The position numbers were made by a program, and so were the translations under genes. 24,062 nucleotides of DNA from Chryseosolibacter sp964563295. Its GTDB lineage: Bacteria; Bacteroidota; Bacteroidia; Cytophagales; Cyclobacteriaceae. Positions 1 to 8,207 of the stretch are shown one piece after another (the stretch's first letter is position 1; every line of letters starts with the position of its first letter). The stretch lies in the NCBI GenBank assembly GCA_964563295.1, contig CAZLWX010000055.1:1-24062 (forward strand). The letters run 5' to 3'. The notes under the pieces were generated by a model. That model searched no databases. It had not been told where the DNA came from and worked only from the letters and a program-made list of their open reading frames with translations.

Positions 1-20
1 AGGCGGAGGTTGCCGTCTAA
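1..20 (+). CDS. 3' end of an upstream gene (possible ABC ATPase)
   Basis: A frame entering from the left edge reads Ala-Glu-Val-Ala-Val and stops at TAA, positions 18-20, 30 bases before the next start codon. Too little is visible to identify the product. Permease/M1-peptidase fusions of the kind that follows are normally encoded directly behind their ABC ATPase, so an ATPase is the natural guess. Another frame also stays open to a TGA at 25-27, so even the reading frame is uncertain. Confidence 0.3.
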
Positions 21-50
21 ACACTGATTCCAAACCCAAATAACTGTCCT

Positions 51-3000
51 ATGTTTTCGGAAATATTCCGGTTTGAACTCAAATACAGAAGAAAGAGACC
101 GGCGACGTATATCTATTTCGGCATCTTCTTCCTAACCTGCTTTCTGGCAGTAACCACCGACGTTGTTCAGATCGGCGGCGCCGTAGGACAAATCAAAGAG
201 AACGCGCCGTTCGTGCTTTCACAGATGACGCTCATCATCTCCCTTTTCACGATCCTGGTTGCTTCCGGTGTGATGGGTGTGGCCGTGCTGCGGGATTTCG
301 AGCACAATACCGAAGCTATCCTTTTCAGTACACCCATCGGCAAGTTCTCTTACCTGATGGGAAGATTCTGGGGTTCGTTTCTGATACTCGTGCTGATTTG
401 CTCGGGCGTTTGGCTCGCCTTTCTTGCCGGCGACCTGATGTGGTGGCGTGATGAAGATAAGCTCCTGCCGATCAATCTCTGGAATTACCTTCAGCCTTTC
501 CTGGTCTTCTGTGTTCCCAATCTTTTCTTCGCGGGCTCACTGTTGTTCATGAGCGGAACCCTGAGCCGGAAATCGATCGTTATCTACACCCAGGGCATTT
601 TACTACTCGTCCTTTACCTGGCGACCTCGAGCATGTTGCGGGACCTGGAGCAAAAACACATCGCTGCCATGCTCGACCCATTCGGTGTTCGGGCATTCGC
701 TTTTGAGACTCAGTACTGGACGCCCGCCGAACGCAACACACAGCTGGCTTCGTTTTCGGGATACATCCTTTATAACCGGTTGATCTGGATTGGCGTCGGC
801 CTCCTGGCTCTCGCTGTCACTTATTTCGGTTTCAGCTTTAACGTTGTAAGAAGTTCAGTCATCCGTCGCCGGGCGCCACTGGCAAATCCCCGCCAGGCAA
901 AAGTGGAAACTATCAATATCCCGACAATCAACCCGGTTATCAATCGCAGGACGAGGATCCGCCAACTTCTGAAGTTGACCAAGCTATATTTTGACTCGGT
1001 GATAAAAGAAATACCCTTCATCGGCATCGTGATCAGCGGGCTGTTGTTGCTGCTGCTTAACGCGATCAACATGAATGAACTTTATGGAACGAGCTCATAT
1101 CCCACCACGTACAACGTCCTTGGGCTTATTAATGGCAGCTTCAACTTGTTCTTCCTGATCATTGTAGTCTTCTATACCGGAGAACTGGTGTGGAAAGAGC
1201 GGTCAGTAAACATGAACCTCATTGTGGACGCGTTGCCCGTTGCCGACTTCACTGGGATGATCGCCAAATTCCTCGGCATCCTGATGGTGTATATTATCCT
1301 CATCCTGATGCTGATCGTGTGCGGTATGCTGATCCAGATCGGTTACGGCTATTACAAATTTGAACTGGGAATCTATTTTGCGACACTTTTCACCGAGACG
1401 CTGTCCTTTCTCCTGCTCTATACGTTCCTGTCGATTTTCATTCAGGTAATGGTAAACAACAAGTTCCTGGGGTTCGCCGTTTGCGTTGGATTTTTTATTC
1501 TGACTGACGTATTGAGCGAGCTCGGCCTCGAGCACGGCCTGTTCCAATTTGGATCGGCGGGTCTGGGCACATACTCCGACATGAACGTGTATGGACACTT
1601 CATTGAGCCATTCGGTTGGTTCAAAACGTACTGGTTTGCCTTTGCCGCACTTTTGTTCGCCATTGCGGTCATCTTCTCGGTGCGCGGATCAGAGTCGGTC
1701 ATGAACATACGTTTGAAAGCCAGTAAGCTAAGGCTCAACCGTAGCATGGTTACCCTGATCCTCGGCGCGGCGGTGTTGTTTGTGTCATCGGGGTTCTACA
1801 TTTTTTACAACACAAACCTGGTCAACGAGTACACCACGTCTGACAAGCAGAAGGAACGGCGCGCAGAGTATGAAAAGAAATATAAGAAGTATGAAACCCT
1901 GGCCCAGCCCCGAATCACTGACGTCAATCTAAAGGTAGACCTCTACCCCTACGAACGCGATTTTAGGGCAGAAGGGTATTACTATTTGAAAAACAAGACC
2001 AGCGAGCCGATCAAAGAACTCCACATCCAGCAGGGCTACGATAATCAACTTACAATCGAGGAGGTCCGGTTCAACAAGGAAGTGAAGGCCAAAGACGCCG
2101 ACCTCGACTTTCGGTATTATATATATGAACTGGGCGAGCCTCTTAATCCTGGCGACAGCATCCGGATGGATTTCAAGTTGTCGTTTGTCACCCGGGGATT
2201 TGAAGAGAACAATTCCAATACAGACATCATCTTCAACGGGACATTCTTCAACAACACCAGCTACTTTCCCGCAATCGGATATCAATCCGGCTTTGAACTT
2301 TCCGACGATGACGATCGAAAGGATAACGATCTTCCCGAGAAGGAGCGAATGCTCGAACGCAATGATCCGCGTGGACGTGCTATGAACCTTTTCGGCGACG
2401 ACGCCGATCACATCCGCTTTGAGATCATCGTTGGTACCGCGGGCGACCAGATTGCGATCGCGCCGGGCTACCTTCAGCGGGAATGGCAGGAGGGCGATCG
2501 AAAATACTACCACTACAAGATGGACGCCCCAATGTGCAATTTCTATTCGATCGTATCGGCCCGGTACAGCGTCAAGCGGGACAAATGGAATGACGTCAAC
2601 CTCGAGATCTATTATCACCCTGGTCATGAATACAATCTCGAGCGTATGATGCAGGGGATGAAGGATGCGCTGGACTACTACACCACGAATTTCAGTCCCT
2701 ACCAATACGGACAGGTTCGCATCATGGAGTTCCCACGCTACGCCACATTCGCCCAGTCCTTCGCCAACACGATTCCATTCTCCGAAGGGATCGGTTTTAT
2801 CGCCAAACTCGACGATCCCGCCAAGGACATAGACTATACGTACTATGTCACAGCCCACGAGGTCGCGCACCAGTGGTGGGGCCACCAGGTGATGGAAGCA
2901 GCCGTCAAAGGGAATGCGATGCTGTCGGAGAGCATGTCGCAGTATTCTGCGCTGATGGTGATGAAGCACGCCTTCAGTCCGGAGACGATCGAGCGATATC

Positions 3001-3668
3001 TCAAGTATGAGTTGGATAGCTACCTGCGCGGAAGGACAGCGGAACGGAAGAAAGAGCAACCACTCGAACTCGTTGAAGGTCAGGGATACATTCACTATCG
3101 GAAGGCATCGCTCGTATTCTTCGCGTTACAGGACTACATTGGTGAAGACAGCGTCAACGCAGCGTTCCGCCGATTCAATGAGGAGTGGCGGTTCAAGGAC
3201 GCTCCCTACCCTACATCGGCTGATTTGCTCAAATATATCAGGGCCGTCACACCGGATTCGTTGCAATCCATCATTCACGACATGTTTGAAACTATTACGT
3301 TGTTTGAGAACAAGACCGACGTAGCTGAATTTGTCGAACTGGATTCTGCACATTTTACGGTGACATTAAAAGTATCGGCCGAGAAGTTGAGGGCCGACAG
3401 CGCGGGTATGGAAACAAACATTCCGATCAATGACTGGATTGACATTGGCGTCTATGGGCGCGACGAGAAAGGTCAGGACAAGCTGATCTATCTGAAGAAA
3501 CACCTTATCAATCAAAAAGACAACACATTCACTATTGAAGTCGCTGAGCGCCCAAGGAAAGCCGGAATTGATCCGTTGCATAAACTGATCGACCGTCATT
3601 CGTCCGACAACACCAAAGGATTGGTTCGCAAGCGCAAGGATGAAGTCTCCCTCGACGAGGTATTGTGA
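51..3668 (+). CDS. ABC-2-like permease fused to M1-family peptidase domain
   Basis: This 1205-residue inner-membrane protein joins a multi-spanning ABC-2-type permease (about residues 1-590, roughly 12 hydrophobic segments, for example 19-37, 59-80, 105-130, 175-195, 244-264, 319-339 and 566-590) to an M1-like zinc peptidase domain (about 615-1205) that should face the periplasm. The zinc motif HEVAH lies at 936-940, with the third ligand in LSES at Glu960. The spacing is HExxH-X19-E, one residue longer than the classical X18. A classical GAMEN exopeptidase motif is absent: the equivalent region reads IMEFPRYATFAQS. Peptidase activity is therefore likely, but N-terminal aminopeptidase specificity is not shown. 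The substrate of the permease half is unknown. The ATG start is directly followed by a typical cytosolic N-terminus and first membrane segment. The cognate ATPase is presumably the gene cut off at the left edge. Confidence 0.88.
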   Translation: MFSEIFRFELKYRRKRPATYIYFGIFFLTCFLAVTTDVVQIGGAVGQIKENAPFVLSQMTLIISLFTILVASGVMGVAVLRDFEHNTEAILFSTPIGKFSYLMGRFWGSFLILVLICSGVWLAFLAGDLMWWRDEDKLLPINLWNYLQPFLVFCVPNLFFAGSLLFMSGTLSRKSIVIYTQGILLLVLYLATSSMLRDLEQKHIAAMLDPFGVRAFAFETQYWTPAERNTQLASFSGYILYNRLIWIGVGLLALAVTYFGFSFNVVRSSVIRRRAPLANPRQAKVETINIPTINPVINRRTRIRQLLKLTKLYFDSVIKEIPFIGIVISGLLLLLLNAINMNELYGTSSYPTTYNVLGLINGSFNLFFLIIVVFYTGELVWKERSVNMNLIVDALPVADFTGMIAKFLGILMVYIILILMLIVCGMLIQIGYGYYKFELGIYFATLFTETLSFLLLYTFLSIFIQVMVNNKFLGFAVCVGFFILTDVLSELGLEHGLFQFGSAGLGTYSDMNVYGHFIEPFGWFKTYWFAFAALLFAIAVIFSVRGSESVMNIRLKASKLRLNRSMVTLILGAAVLFVSSGFYIFYNTNLVNEYTTSDKQKERRAEYEKKYKKYETLAQPRITDVNLKVDLYPYERDFRAEGYYYLKNKTSEPIKELHIQQGYDNQLTIEEVRFNKEVKAKDADLDFRYYIYELGEPLNPGDSIRMDFKLSFVTRGFEENNSNTDIIFNGTFFNNTSYFPAIGYQSGFELSDDDDRKDNDLPEKERMLERNDPRGRAMNLFGDDADHIRFEIIVGTAGDQIAIAPGYLQREWQEGDRKYYHYKMDAPMCNFYSIVSARYSVKRDKWNDVNLEIYYHPGHEYNLERMMQGMKDALDYYTTNFSPYQYGQVRIMEFPRYATFAQSFANTIPFSEGIGFIAKLDDPAKDIDYTYYVTAHEVAHQWWGHQVMEAAVKGNAMLSESMSQYSALMVMKHAFSPETIERYLKYELDSYLRGRTAERKKEQPLELVEGQGYIHYRKASLVFFALQDYIGEDSVNAAFRRFNEEWRFKDAPYPTSADLLKYIRAVTPDSLQSIIHDMFETITLFENKTDVAEFVELDSAHFTVTLKVSAEKLRADSAGMETNIPINDWIDIGVYGRDEKGQDKLIYLKKHLINQKDNTFTIEVAERPRKAGIDPLHKLIDRHSSDNTKGLVRKRKDEVSLDEVL

Positions 3669-3728
3669 AGATCTGTATTAGCCTTCGGTCAGCCAATTCA
3701 CTAAATTAGGCGCCACTAAGATTTTCAC

Positions 3729-4727
3729 ATGCAACATTCCAGAATCGTCGGCCTTGGCCACTACGTTCCCGACAAGGTGATCACCAATCAGCATCTGTCC
3801 ACCATGATGGATACCAGTGATGAATGGATCGTCGAGCGCACCGGAATTTCGGAACGGCGCTGGATCGATCCCTCAAAGGATACGGTCGCGAATATGTCGG
3901 CAAAAGCCACGCGGATGGCCTTGAAGCGGGCGAACCTCACTGAGAAAGACATTGACTTCATTGTATTCGCGACGATCACACCCGACTATTTCTTTCCCGG
4001 CTCAGGTGTGTTGATGCAACGTGAATTAGGCCTCGAAGGCATCCCGGCGCTGGACGTACGGAACGCCTGTTCGGGATTCATTTACGCGCTATCAGTAGCC
4101 GACCAGTTCATCAAGACGGGCATGTACAAAACCGTAGCTGTTGTCGGAGCGGAAATTCAGTCTACGGCGTTGGACATCACCACGCGCGGTCGCAACACGG
4201 CCGTGATCTTCGGCGATGGTGCGGGGGTAGCGATCCTACAGCCCTCGTCAGCCCCAGGGATATTATCCACACACCTGCATTCCGATGGCCGGTATGCGGA
4301 AGAGTTGTATGTCAAAGATCCAGGCAGCAGCCGACCGCATGACGAGCGCCAACCCGAACAAATCCTCGATACCTCCACGTTCAAAGTGGTGATGAATGGC
4401 AACCAGGTGTTCAAGCATGCGGTGGTGCGATTCATGGATGTCATTCGCGAGGCCCTCGAAGCGAATAATCTCCAAAAGGAAGATATCAACCTCCTGGTAC
4501 CGCATCAGGCGAACTTGCGCATCAGTCAATATATCCAGGGGAAACTCGGCCTCTCCGGTGATCAGGTCTACAACAACATCATGCGCTACGGAAACACTAC
4601 AGCGGCCTCTATCCCCATCGCGATGAGCGAAGCCTGGGGCGAGGGAAAGATCAAGACCGGTGACCTGGTATGCCTGGCCGCGTTCGGCAGCGGATTCACG
4701 TGGGCATCGGCACTCATCAGGTGGTGA
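3729..4727 (+). CDS. fabH: 3-oxoacyl-ACP synthase III (KASIII, FabH-type)
   Basis: The 332-residue product matches beta-ketoacyl-ACP synthase III, which condenses a short acyl-CoA with malonyl-ACP to start fatty acid synthesis in the cytosol. The family's Cys-His-Asn triad is visible: Cys114 in RNACSGF, His259 in LVPHQAN and Asn289 in YGNTTAAS. The N-terminus (VDTSDEW-like MDTSDEWIVERTGI) and the C-terminal FGSGFTWAS motif are also typical, and the length is normal. It stands alone, away from other fab genes. In Bacteroidota several KASIII paralogues are common, so this could be a secondary copy with other acyl substrates. The start codon is ATG, 60 bases after the preceding stop, with no clear ribosome-binding site. 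Confidence 0.9.
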   Translation: MQHSRIVGLGHYVPDKVITNQHLSTMMDTSDEWIVERTGISERRWIDPSKDTVANMSAKATRMALKRANLTEKDIDFIVFATITPDYFFPGSGVLMQRELGLEGIPALDVRNACSGFIYALSVADQFIKTGMYKTVAVVGAEIQSTALDITTRGRNTAVIFGDGAGVAILQPSSAPGILSTHLHSDGRYAEELYVKDPGSSRPHDERQPEQILDTSTFKVVMNGNQVFKHAVVRFMDVIREALEANNLQKEDINLLVPHQANLRISQYIQGKLGLSGDQVYNNIMRYGNTTAASIPIAMSEAWGEGKIKTGDLVCLAAFGSGFTWASALIRW

Positions 4728-4752
4728 TGAGCTAATTTCTCAATATCACCAC
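4721..4752 (+). terminator. Bulged hairpin overlapping the fabH stop codon
   Basis: GTGGTGAT at 4721-4728 pairs with ATCACCAC at 4745-4752, and inner GAG (4729-4731) can pair with CTC (4739-4741) with a three-base bulge. It covers the fabH TGA. On the plus strand it is followed by a run of A rather than T, so it is not a canonical intrinsic terminator. It may act as one for antisense transcription or as an mRNA 3'-end stabiliser. Confidence 0.35.
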
Positions 4753-4799
4753 AAAAAATTAACTTACGTTCTTTATACTCCGTAATTCAGGCCATCCTA

Positions 4800-5024
4800 A
4801 TGAAAACCAGTACGTACAATCCTAGTCCGCTCGAGGTTGACTTTGCCAATTCCCTCTACATCCTTCAAAAAGACATTCAAAAGCACCTCCAGGGCAATTC
4901 GATAACGGACGTCGACTTGCAATTAGATCGCGACAACCCGATGGTTCGGTTTTCATTGGTGGACAAGGATGGCGATCCCCACGAAGTTGTGGTGCGTATC
5001 ATCCAAATCCCCGATAAATTCTAA
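4800..5024 (+). CDS. Small hypothetical protein (74 aa)
   Basis: This 74-residue, soluble-looking acidic protein has no signal peptide or membrane segment. The middle looks helical (ANSLYILQKDIQKHL), followed by two probable beta strands (VRFSLVDKDGD, HEVVVRIIQIP). I cannot assign a family or function. It is credible as a gene because it starts with ATG and ends 9 bases before the permease gene in the same direction. It fills its gap without overlap, and its codon use resembles its neighbours. It is probably the first gene of the permease operon, but nothing in it points to a role in transport. Confidence 0.7.
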   Translation: MKTSTYNPSPLEVDFANSLYILQKDIQKHLQGNSITDVDLQLDRDNPMVRFSLVDKDGDPHEVVVRIIQIPDKF

Positions 5025-5033
5025 ACAGGCGAT

Positions 5034-6347
5034 ATGTCGATCCTGATCGTGCTTGCCTGTATTGCACTGCTTGTAGTGCTGATCGCAGGATTCAAGATCA
5101 ATCCTTTTCTTGCATTCCTGGTGATTTCCCTTTTGACCGCCATTCTCCTGGGCATTGATGTCGCCACCGTTACGGCATCAGTCCAAAAGGGTATCGGCGA
5201 CATGTTTGGTGGTCTCGTTATTGTCATTGTCAGCGGCGCGATGCTGGGAAAGCTCGTCGCAGAAAGTGGGGCAGCCGAGCGGATCTCTTCCGGTCTCATG
5301 TATTTGTTCGGTCAGCGCTACATTCACTGGGCGCTCGTCGTTACAGGATTCATCATCGGAATTCCACTTTTTTACAATGTCGGATTTGTGCTCGTCATTC
5401 CGCTCATCTTTTCAGTAGCATACCGTTACCGGTTTCCGATGTTGTTTATCGCAACACCCATTCTCGCTGCGCTTTCGGTCACACACGGTTTTTTGCCTCC
5501 TCACCCTTCTCCTTTCGCCCTCGTGGGGATGTTCAATGCCGATGTCGGTAAAACACTCTTTTACGGAATCATGGTCGCTATTCCCACCGTGATTGTAGCC
5601 GGTCCCGTATTTGCGCGAACGCTGAAGAAGATTGAGTCGCCGTTGCCAAAGACATTCCAACCTGCAGATGTGGAGTCTGGAAAGCTGCCGGGACTTGCGA
5701 ATAGCATTGTGTCGGCGCTTCTGCCGGTTATTCTGATCGGCGTGACTTCCATTGCGACGCCGTACTTCGATCGGGACAGCCTCGCTGGACAGATCATGGT
5801 CTTCTTTGGGGATTCCGTGATCGTATTGCTGTTGTCTCTCGCCTTTGCCACCTATACTCTTGGACTTCGACAGGGCATGGGAATGAAAAAGGTCATGGAT
5901 ATTTATGGGGAGGCTGTAAAAGATATTGCGATGATACTGCTGATCATAAGTGGTGCCGGGGCATTCAAGCAGGTGTTGATCGACAGCGGCGTTAGTCTCG
6001 AGATTGCAGCTGTGCTCGGTGGACTGAACGCGCACCCGCTGGTCGTTGGATGGCTGATGGCATGTGTGATTCGCGTTTGCGTGGGCTCCGCGACGGTTGC
6101 GGGATTGACTGCGGCCGGTATTCTGGCACCACTCATTCCGTCGATGAATGTCGATCCCAACCTCATGGTGCTGTCCATCGGTGCTGGAAGCCTGATGTTC
6201 TCGCATGTCAACGACACCGGTTTCTGGATGTTCAAAGAATATTTCAACCTGAGTCTGGGAGACACGTTGCGATCATGGTCGCTGATGGAAACGATCGTCT
6301 CCGTTGTCGGGTTCGGCGGTGTCCTTTTGTTGAACGCATTGCTATGA
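5034..6347 (+). CDS. GntP-family permease (gluconate / D-serine type)
   Basis: The 437-residue hydrophobic protein has about 12 membrane segments and the usual GntP-family length and N-terminus (IAGFKINPFLAFLVISLL). It also has the conserved PPHPSPFALVGMF region near residue 158 and a late FSHVNDTGFWMFKEYF motif. The family consists of proton symporters for gluconate and related sugar acids, and also includes the D-serine transporter DsdX. The downstream partners (RidA, a D-amino-acid PLP enzyme, a dipeptidase) favour a D-amino or hydroxy acid over gluconate here, but this is inference from context. The stop overlaps the ridA start by four bases (ATGA at 6344-6347), indicating translational coupling. 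No gluconate kinase or sugar-acid catabolic gene is nearby. Confidence 0.88.
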   Translation: MSILIVLACIALLVVLIAGFKINPFLAFLVISLLTAILLGIDVATVTASVQKGIGDMFGGLVIVIVSGAMLGKLVAESGAAERISSGLMYLFGQRYIHWALVVTGFIIGIPLFYNVGFVLVIPLIFSVAYRYRFPMLFIATPILAALSVTHGFLPPHPSPFALVGMFNADVGKTLFYGIMVAIPTVIVAGPVFARTLKKIESPLPKTFQPADVESGKLPGLANSIVSALLPVILIGVTSIATPYFDRDSLAGQIMVFFGDSVIVLLLSLAFATYTLGLRQGMGMKKVMDIYGEAVKDIAMILLIISGAGAFKQVLIDSGVSLEIAAVLGGLNAHPLVVGWLMACVIRVCVGSATVAGLTAAGILAPLIPSMNVDPNLMVLSIGAGSLMFSHVNDTGFWMFKEYFNLSLGDTLRSWSLMETIVSVVGFGGVLLLNALL

Positions 6348-6823
6348 AGGATATGAATCTTACACCGGACCAGCGTTTTGAAAAGCTCGGGTTGCATCTC
6401 CCTCCCGCCCCACAACCCCTGGGCGTCTACAAGCCTTTCCTGATCATCGACAATTTTGTTTACGTATCAGGGCACGGTACCATAAGAGAGGATGGTTCGC
6501 TGATCATCGGCAAAGTCGGGAGCGATCTCACATTGGACGAAGCAAAACTGGCCGCGCGACAGGTCGGCCTTGCGATCCTGGCGACCTTGAAAAAGAATTT
6601 GGGCAGCTTCAACCGAATCAAGCGGGTCGTCAAGGTACTCGGCATGGTTAATGCCACGGCTGAATTTGCCAGCCACCCCAAGGTGATCAACGGATGCAGT
6701 GAACTCTTTGCGAGCGTGTGGGGCGAAGACGACGGAGTCGGTGTACGCAGCGCTGTGGGTATGGGATCGCTGCCCGACAACATCCCGGTGGAGATTGAAG
6801 CGATGTTTGAATTGGCTCAGTAA
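6344..6823 (+). CDS. RidA-family (YjgF/YER057c/UK114) enamine/imine deaminase
   Basis: The 159-residue cytosolic protein belongs to the RidA superfamily. Members hydrolyse reactive 2-aminoacrylate and 2-aminocrotonate, the enamine by-products of PLP-dependent dehydratases, to keto acids and ammonia. The C-terminal signature GVRSAVGMGSLPDNIPVEIEAMFEL contains the arginine that binds the substrate carboxylate in active members. At 159 residues it is longer than E. coli RidA (about 128) and fits the longer subfamily. The open frame extends upstream to 6050, but that part lies inside the permease gene. The ATG at 6344, overlapping the permease stop, is the natural start. Its own stop overlaps the next start by one base (TAATG), so the three genes form a compact operon. 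Confidence 0.87.
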   Translation: MKDMNLTPDQRFEKLGLHLPPAPQPLGVYKPFLIIDNFVYVSGHGTIREDGSLIIGKVGSDLTLDEAKLAARQVGLAILATLKKNLGSFNRIKRVVKVLGMVNATAEFASHPKVINGCSELFASVWGEDDGVGVRSAVGMGSLPDNIPVEIEAMFELAQ

Positions 6824-7929
6824 TGGATTCCTGGAATGCCATAAAGAATATCGCTGACCTGGATTCTCCGGCGCTGGTTGTTTATCCGGAGCGGGTACGC
6901 GAGAACATACGCCGTGCGATCGCGCGCGTGGGCGATATCGGCAATCTCAGGCCTCACGTCAAGACGCATAAGTCGCCCGAAGTTTCAAAGATGATGCTGG
7001 ACGCGGGCATTCGAAAATTCAAGTGTGCCACCATCGCTGAGGCGGAAATGCTCGCCCAGGCGGGAGCCGGTGACATTCTCCTGGCCTATCAGCCGGTAGG
7101 CCCCAAGGTAAACAGGCTTGAACGTCTGTTGCGCGAATTTCCAAAAGTGCGGTGGAGCTGCCTGATCGACGACCTGGAATGCGCTCGCGACATGTCCTAC
7201 GTTTTTGAAAAATCCAGGCTGGTCATGAACGTGCTGATTGATCTGAACGTCGGCATGAACAGAACCGGTATCTCTCCCAACGACGCATTCGGACTTGCGG
7301 ACGACTGCCGGCGGCTGTCGGGCATTGCGATCACTGGACTCCACGTTTACGATGGCCACTTGCGGGATTCCGACTTCGAAGTCCGTCGCAGGAAGTGCGA
7401 CGAAGCCTTCGACAACGTGCGCCGGGTAGCCCAGGACATAGAGTCACGGCTCGGCAGGGAAATGAAGATTGTCGCCGGAGGTAGCCCCACGTTCTCCATC
7501 CATTGCTCAAGGAAGGATGTCGAATGCAGTCCGGGTACGTTCGTCTACTGGGACAAGGGCTACGAAACGCAACTGCCGGAGCAACAATACCTCCATGCTG
7601 CGTTGGTCGTCACGCGGGTGATATCGGTTCCGGGGGAAAACCTGATTTGCATCGACCTCGGCCATAAATCCATTGCGTCTGAGAATCCGCTGCAAAACCG
7701 TGTCCACTTCCTGAACGCCCACCAGTTGCAGCCGGTGAGCCATAGCGAAGAGCACATGGTGTTGCGCACAACGCCCGAAAAAAAGTATCGTGTCGGCGAC
7801 GTATTGTATGGAGTGCCCTACCATATTTGTCCAACGGTCGCGCTATACGATGTTTCGTATCCGGTGGTCGAGCACGTTGTTGGGGAGAAGTGGAATACCA
7901 TAGCGAGGAGGAGAAAGATCGAGATCTAG
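6823..7929 (+). CDS. Fold-type III PLP enzyme, D-threonine aldolase / D-serine dehydratase family
   Basis: The 368-residue product has an alanine-racemase-like N-terminal barrel and a C-terminal beta domain. Lys47 in RPHVKTHKS is the expected lysine that binds pyridoxal phosphate. The C-terminal metal site reads YHICPT, giving His334 and Cys336. Characterised zinc-dependent D-serine dehydratase (chicken DSD) and D-threo-3-hydroxyaspartate dehydratase use a His-x-Cys pair, while characterised D-threonine aldolase uses His-x-Asp. By that rule this member is better read as a D-serine or D-3-hydroxy-amino-acid dehydratase, although automated annotation would probably say D-threonine aldolase. The preceding RidA gene fits dehydratase chemistry. 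The start overlaps the ridA stop by one base. No signal peptide is present, so it acts in the cytosol. Confidence 0.85.
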   Translation: MDSWNAIKNIADLDSPALVVYPERVRENIRRAIARVGDIGNLRPHVKTHKSPEVSKMMLDAGIRKFKCATIAEAEMLAQAGAGDILLAYQPVGPKVNRLERLLREFPKVRWSCLIDDLECARDMSYVFEKSRLVMNVLIDLNVGMNRTGISPNDAFGLADDCRRLSGIAITGLHVYDGHLRDSDFEVRRRKCDEAFDNVRRVAQDIESRLGREMKIVAGGSPTFSIHCSRKDVECSPGTFVYWDKGYETQLPEQQYLHAALVVTRVISVPGENLICIDLGHKSIASENPLQNRVHFLNAHQLQPVSHSEEHMVLRTTPEKKYRVGDVLYGVPYHICPTVALYDVSYPVVEHVVGEKWNTIARRRKIEI

Positions 7930-7965
7930 TTTGTGCTGTGGTGTTAGGGTGCTATTGTGCCGGCA

Positions 7966-8000
7966 AAGTTTGTAGTTTGAAGTTTGTAGTTGAGATTGTG
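7966..8000. repeat. Degenerate heptamer array A
   Basis: Units of seven bases follow one another: aagtttg, tagtttg, aagtttg, tagttga, gattgtg. It is one of four 7-bp arrays with different units in the 278-bp gap between the PLP enzyme and the dipeptidase. Confidence 0.75.
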
Positions 8001-8033
8001 TTTGGAGTCCTTTTTGTTTCGGCACTGTTTGAT

Positions 8034-8061
8034 GCCGGAACCCGGAACCAGGAACCCGGAA
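8034..8061. repeat. Degenerate heptamer array B
   Basis: Four units of seven bases: gccggaa, cccggaa, ccaggaa, cccggaa. They have the same period as array A but an unrelated, GC-rich unit. Confidence 0.8.
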
Positions 8062-8134
8062 CGCGCGTACTTTGGCATTTAGCCCTTAGTTTGCTTGGGT
8101 GAGGTGTTCAAGTACTAGGGGTGGTGTGCTCACC

Positions 8135-8169
8135 TGCAACTTGTGACGTGTAACTTGCAACCTGTACGG
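8135..8169. repeat. Degenerate heptamer array C
   Basis: Five units of seven bases: tgcaact, tgtgacg, tgtaact, tgcaacc, tgtacgg. It runs directly into array D without a spacer. Confidence 0.8.
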
Positions 8170-8201
8170 CCTTGGCCTTTGACCTTTAACATTTGGCCTT
8201 T
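8167..8201. repeat. Degenerate heptamer array D, abutting the dipeptidase start
   Basis: Five units of seven bases: cggcctt, ggccttt, gaccttt, aacattt, ggccttt. The array ends six bases before the ATG of the dipeptidase gene, so it occupies the place where a ribosome-binding site would lie. Confidence 0.8.
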
Positions 8202-8207
8202 ATAGAG

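Noticed and set aside
1929..3095. 388-codon open frame on the minus strand inside the permease/M1 fusion
   Set aside because: It lies wholly within a well-supported gene, has no recognisable domain, and is explained by the codon bias of the plus strand.
6050..6343. 98-residue N-terminal extension of the RidA protein
   Set aside because: It overlaps the conserved C-terminus of the permease in another frame; RidA homologues start near the ATG at 6344.
7827..8102. Open frame running from inside the PLP enzyme gene across arrays A and B
   Set aside because: Its translation beyond the gene is low-complexity repeat sequence (for example GTRNQEPGTRV), with no start signal or domain.
7966..8201. 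CRISPR array
   Set aside because: The units are 7 bp long without unique spacers of constant length, and there are no cas genes.
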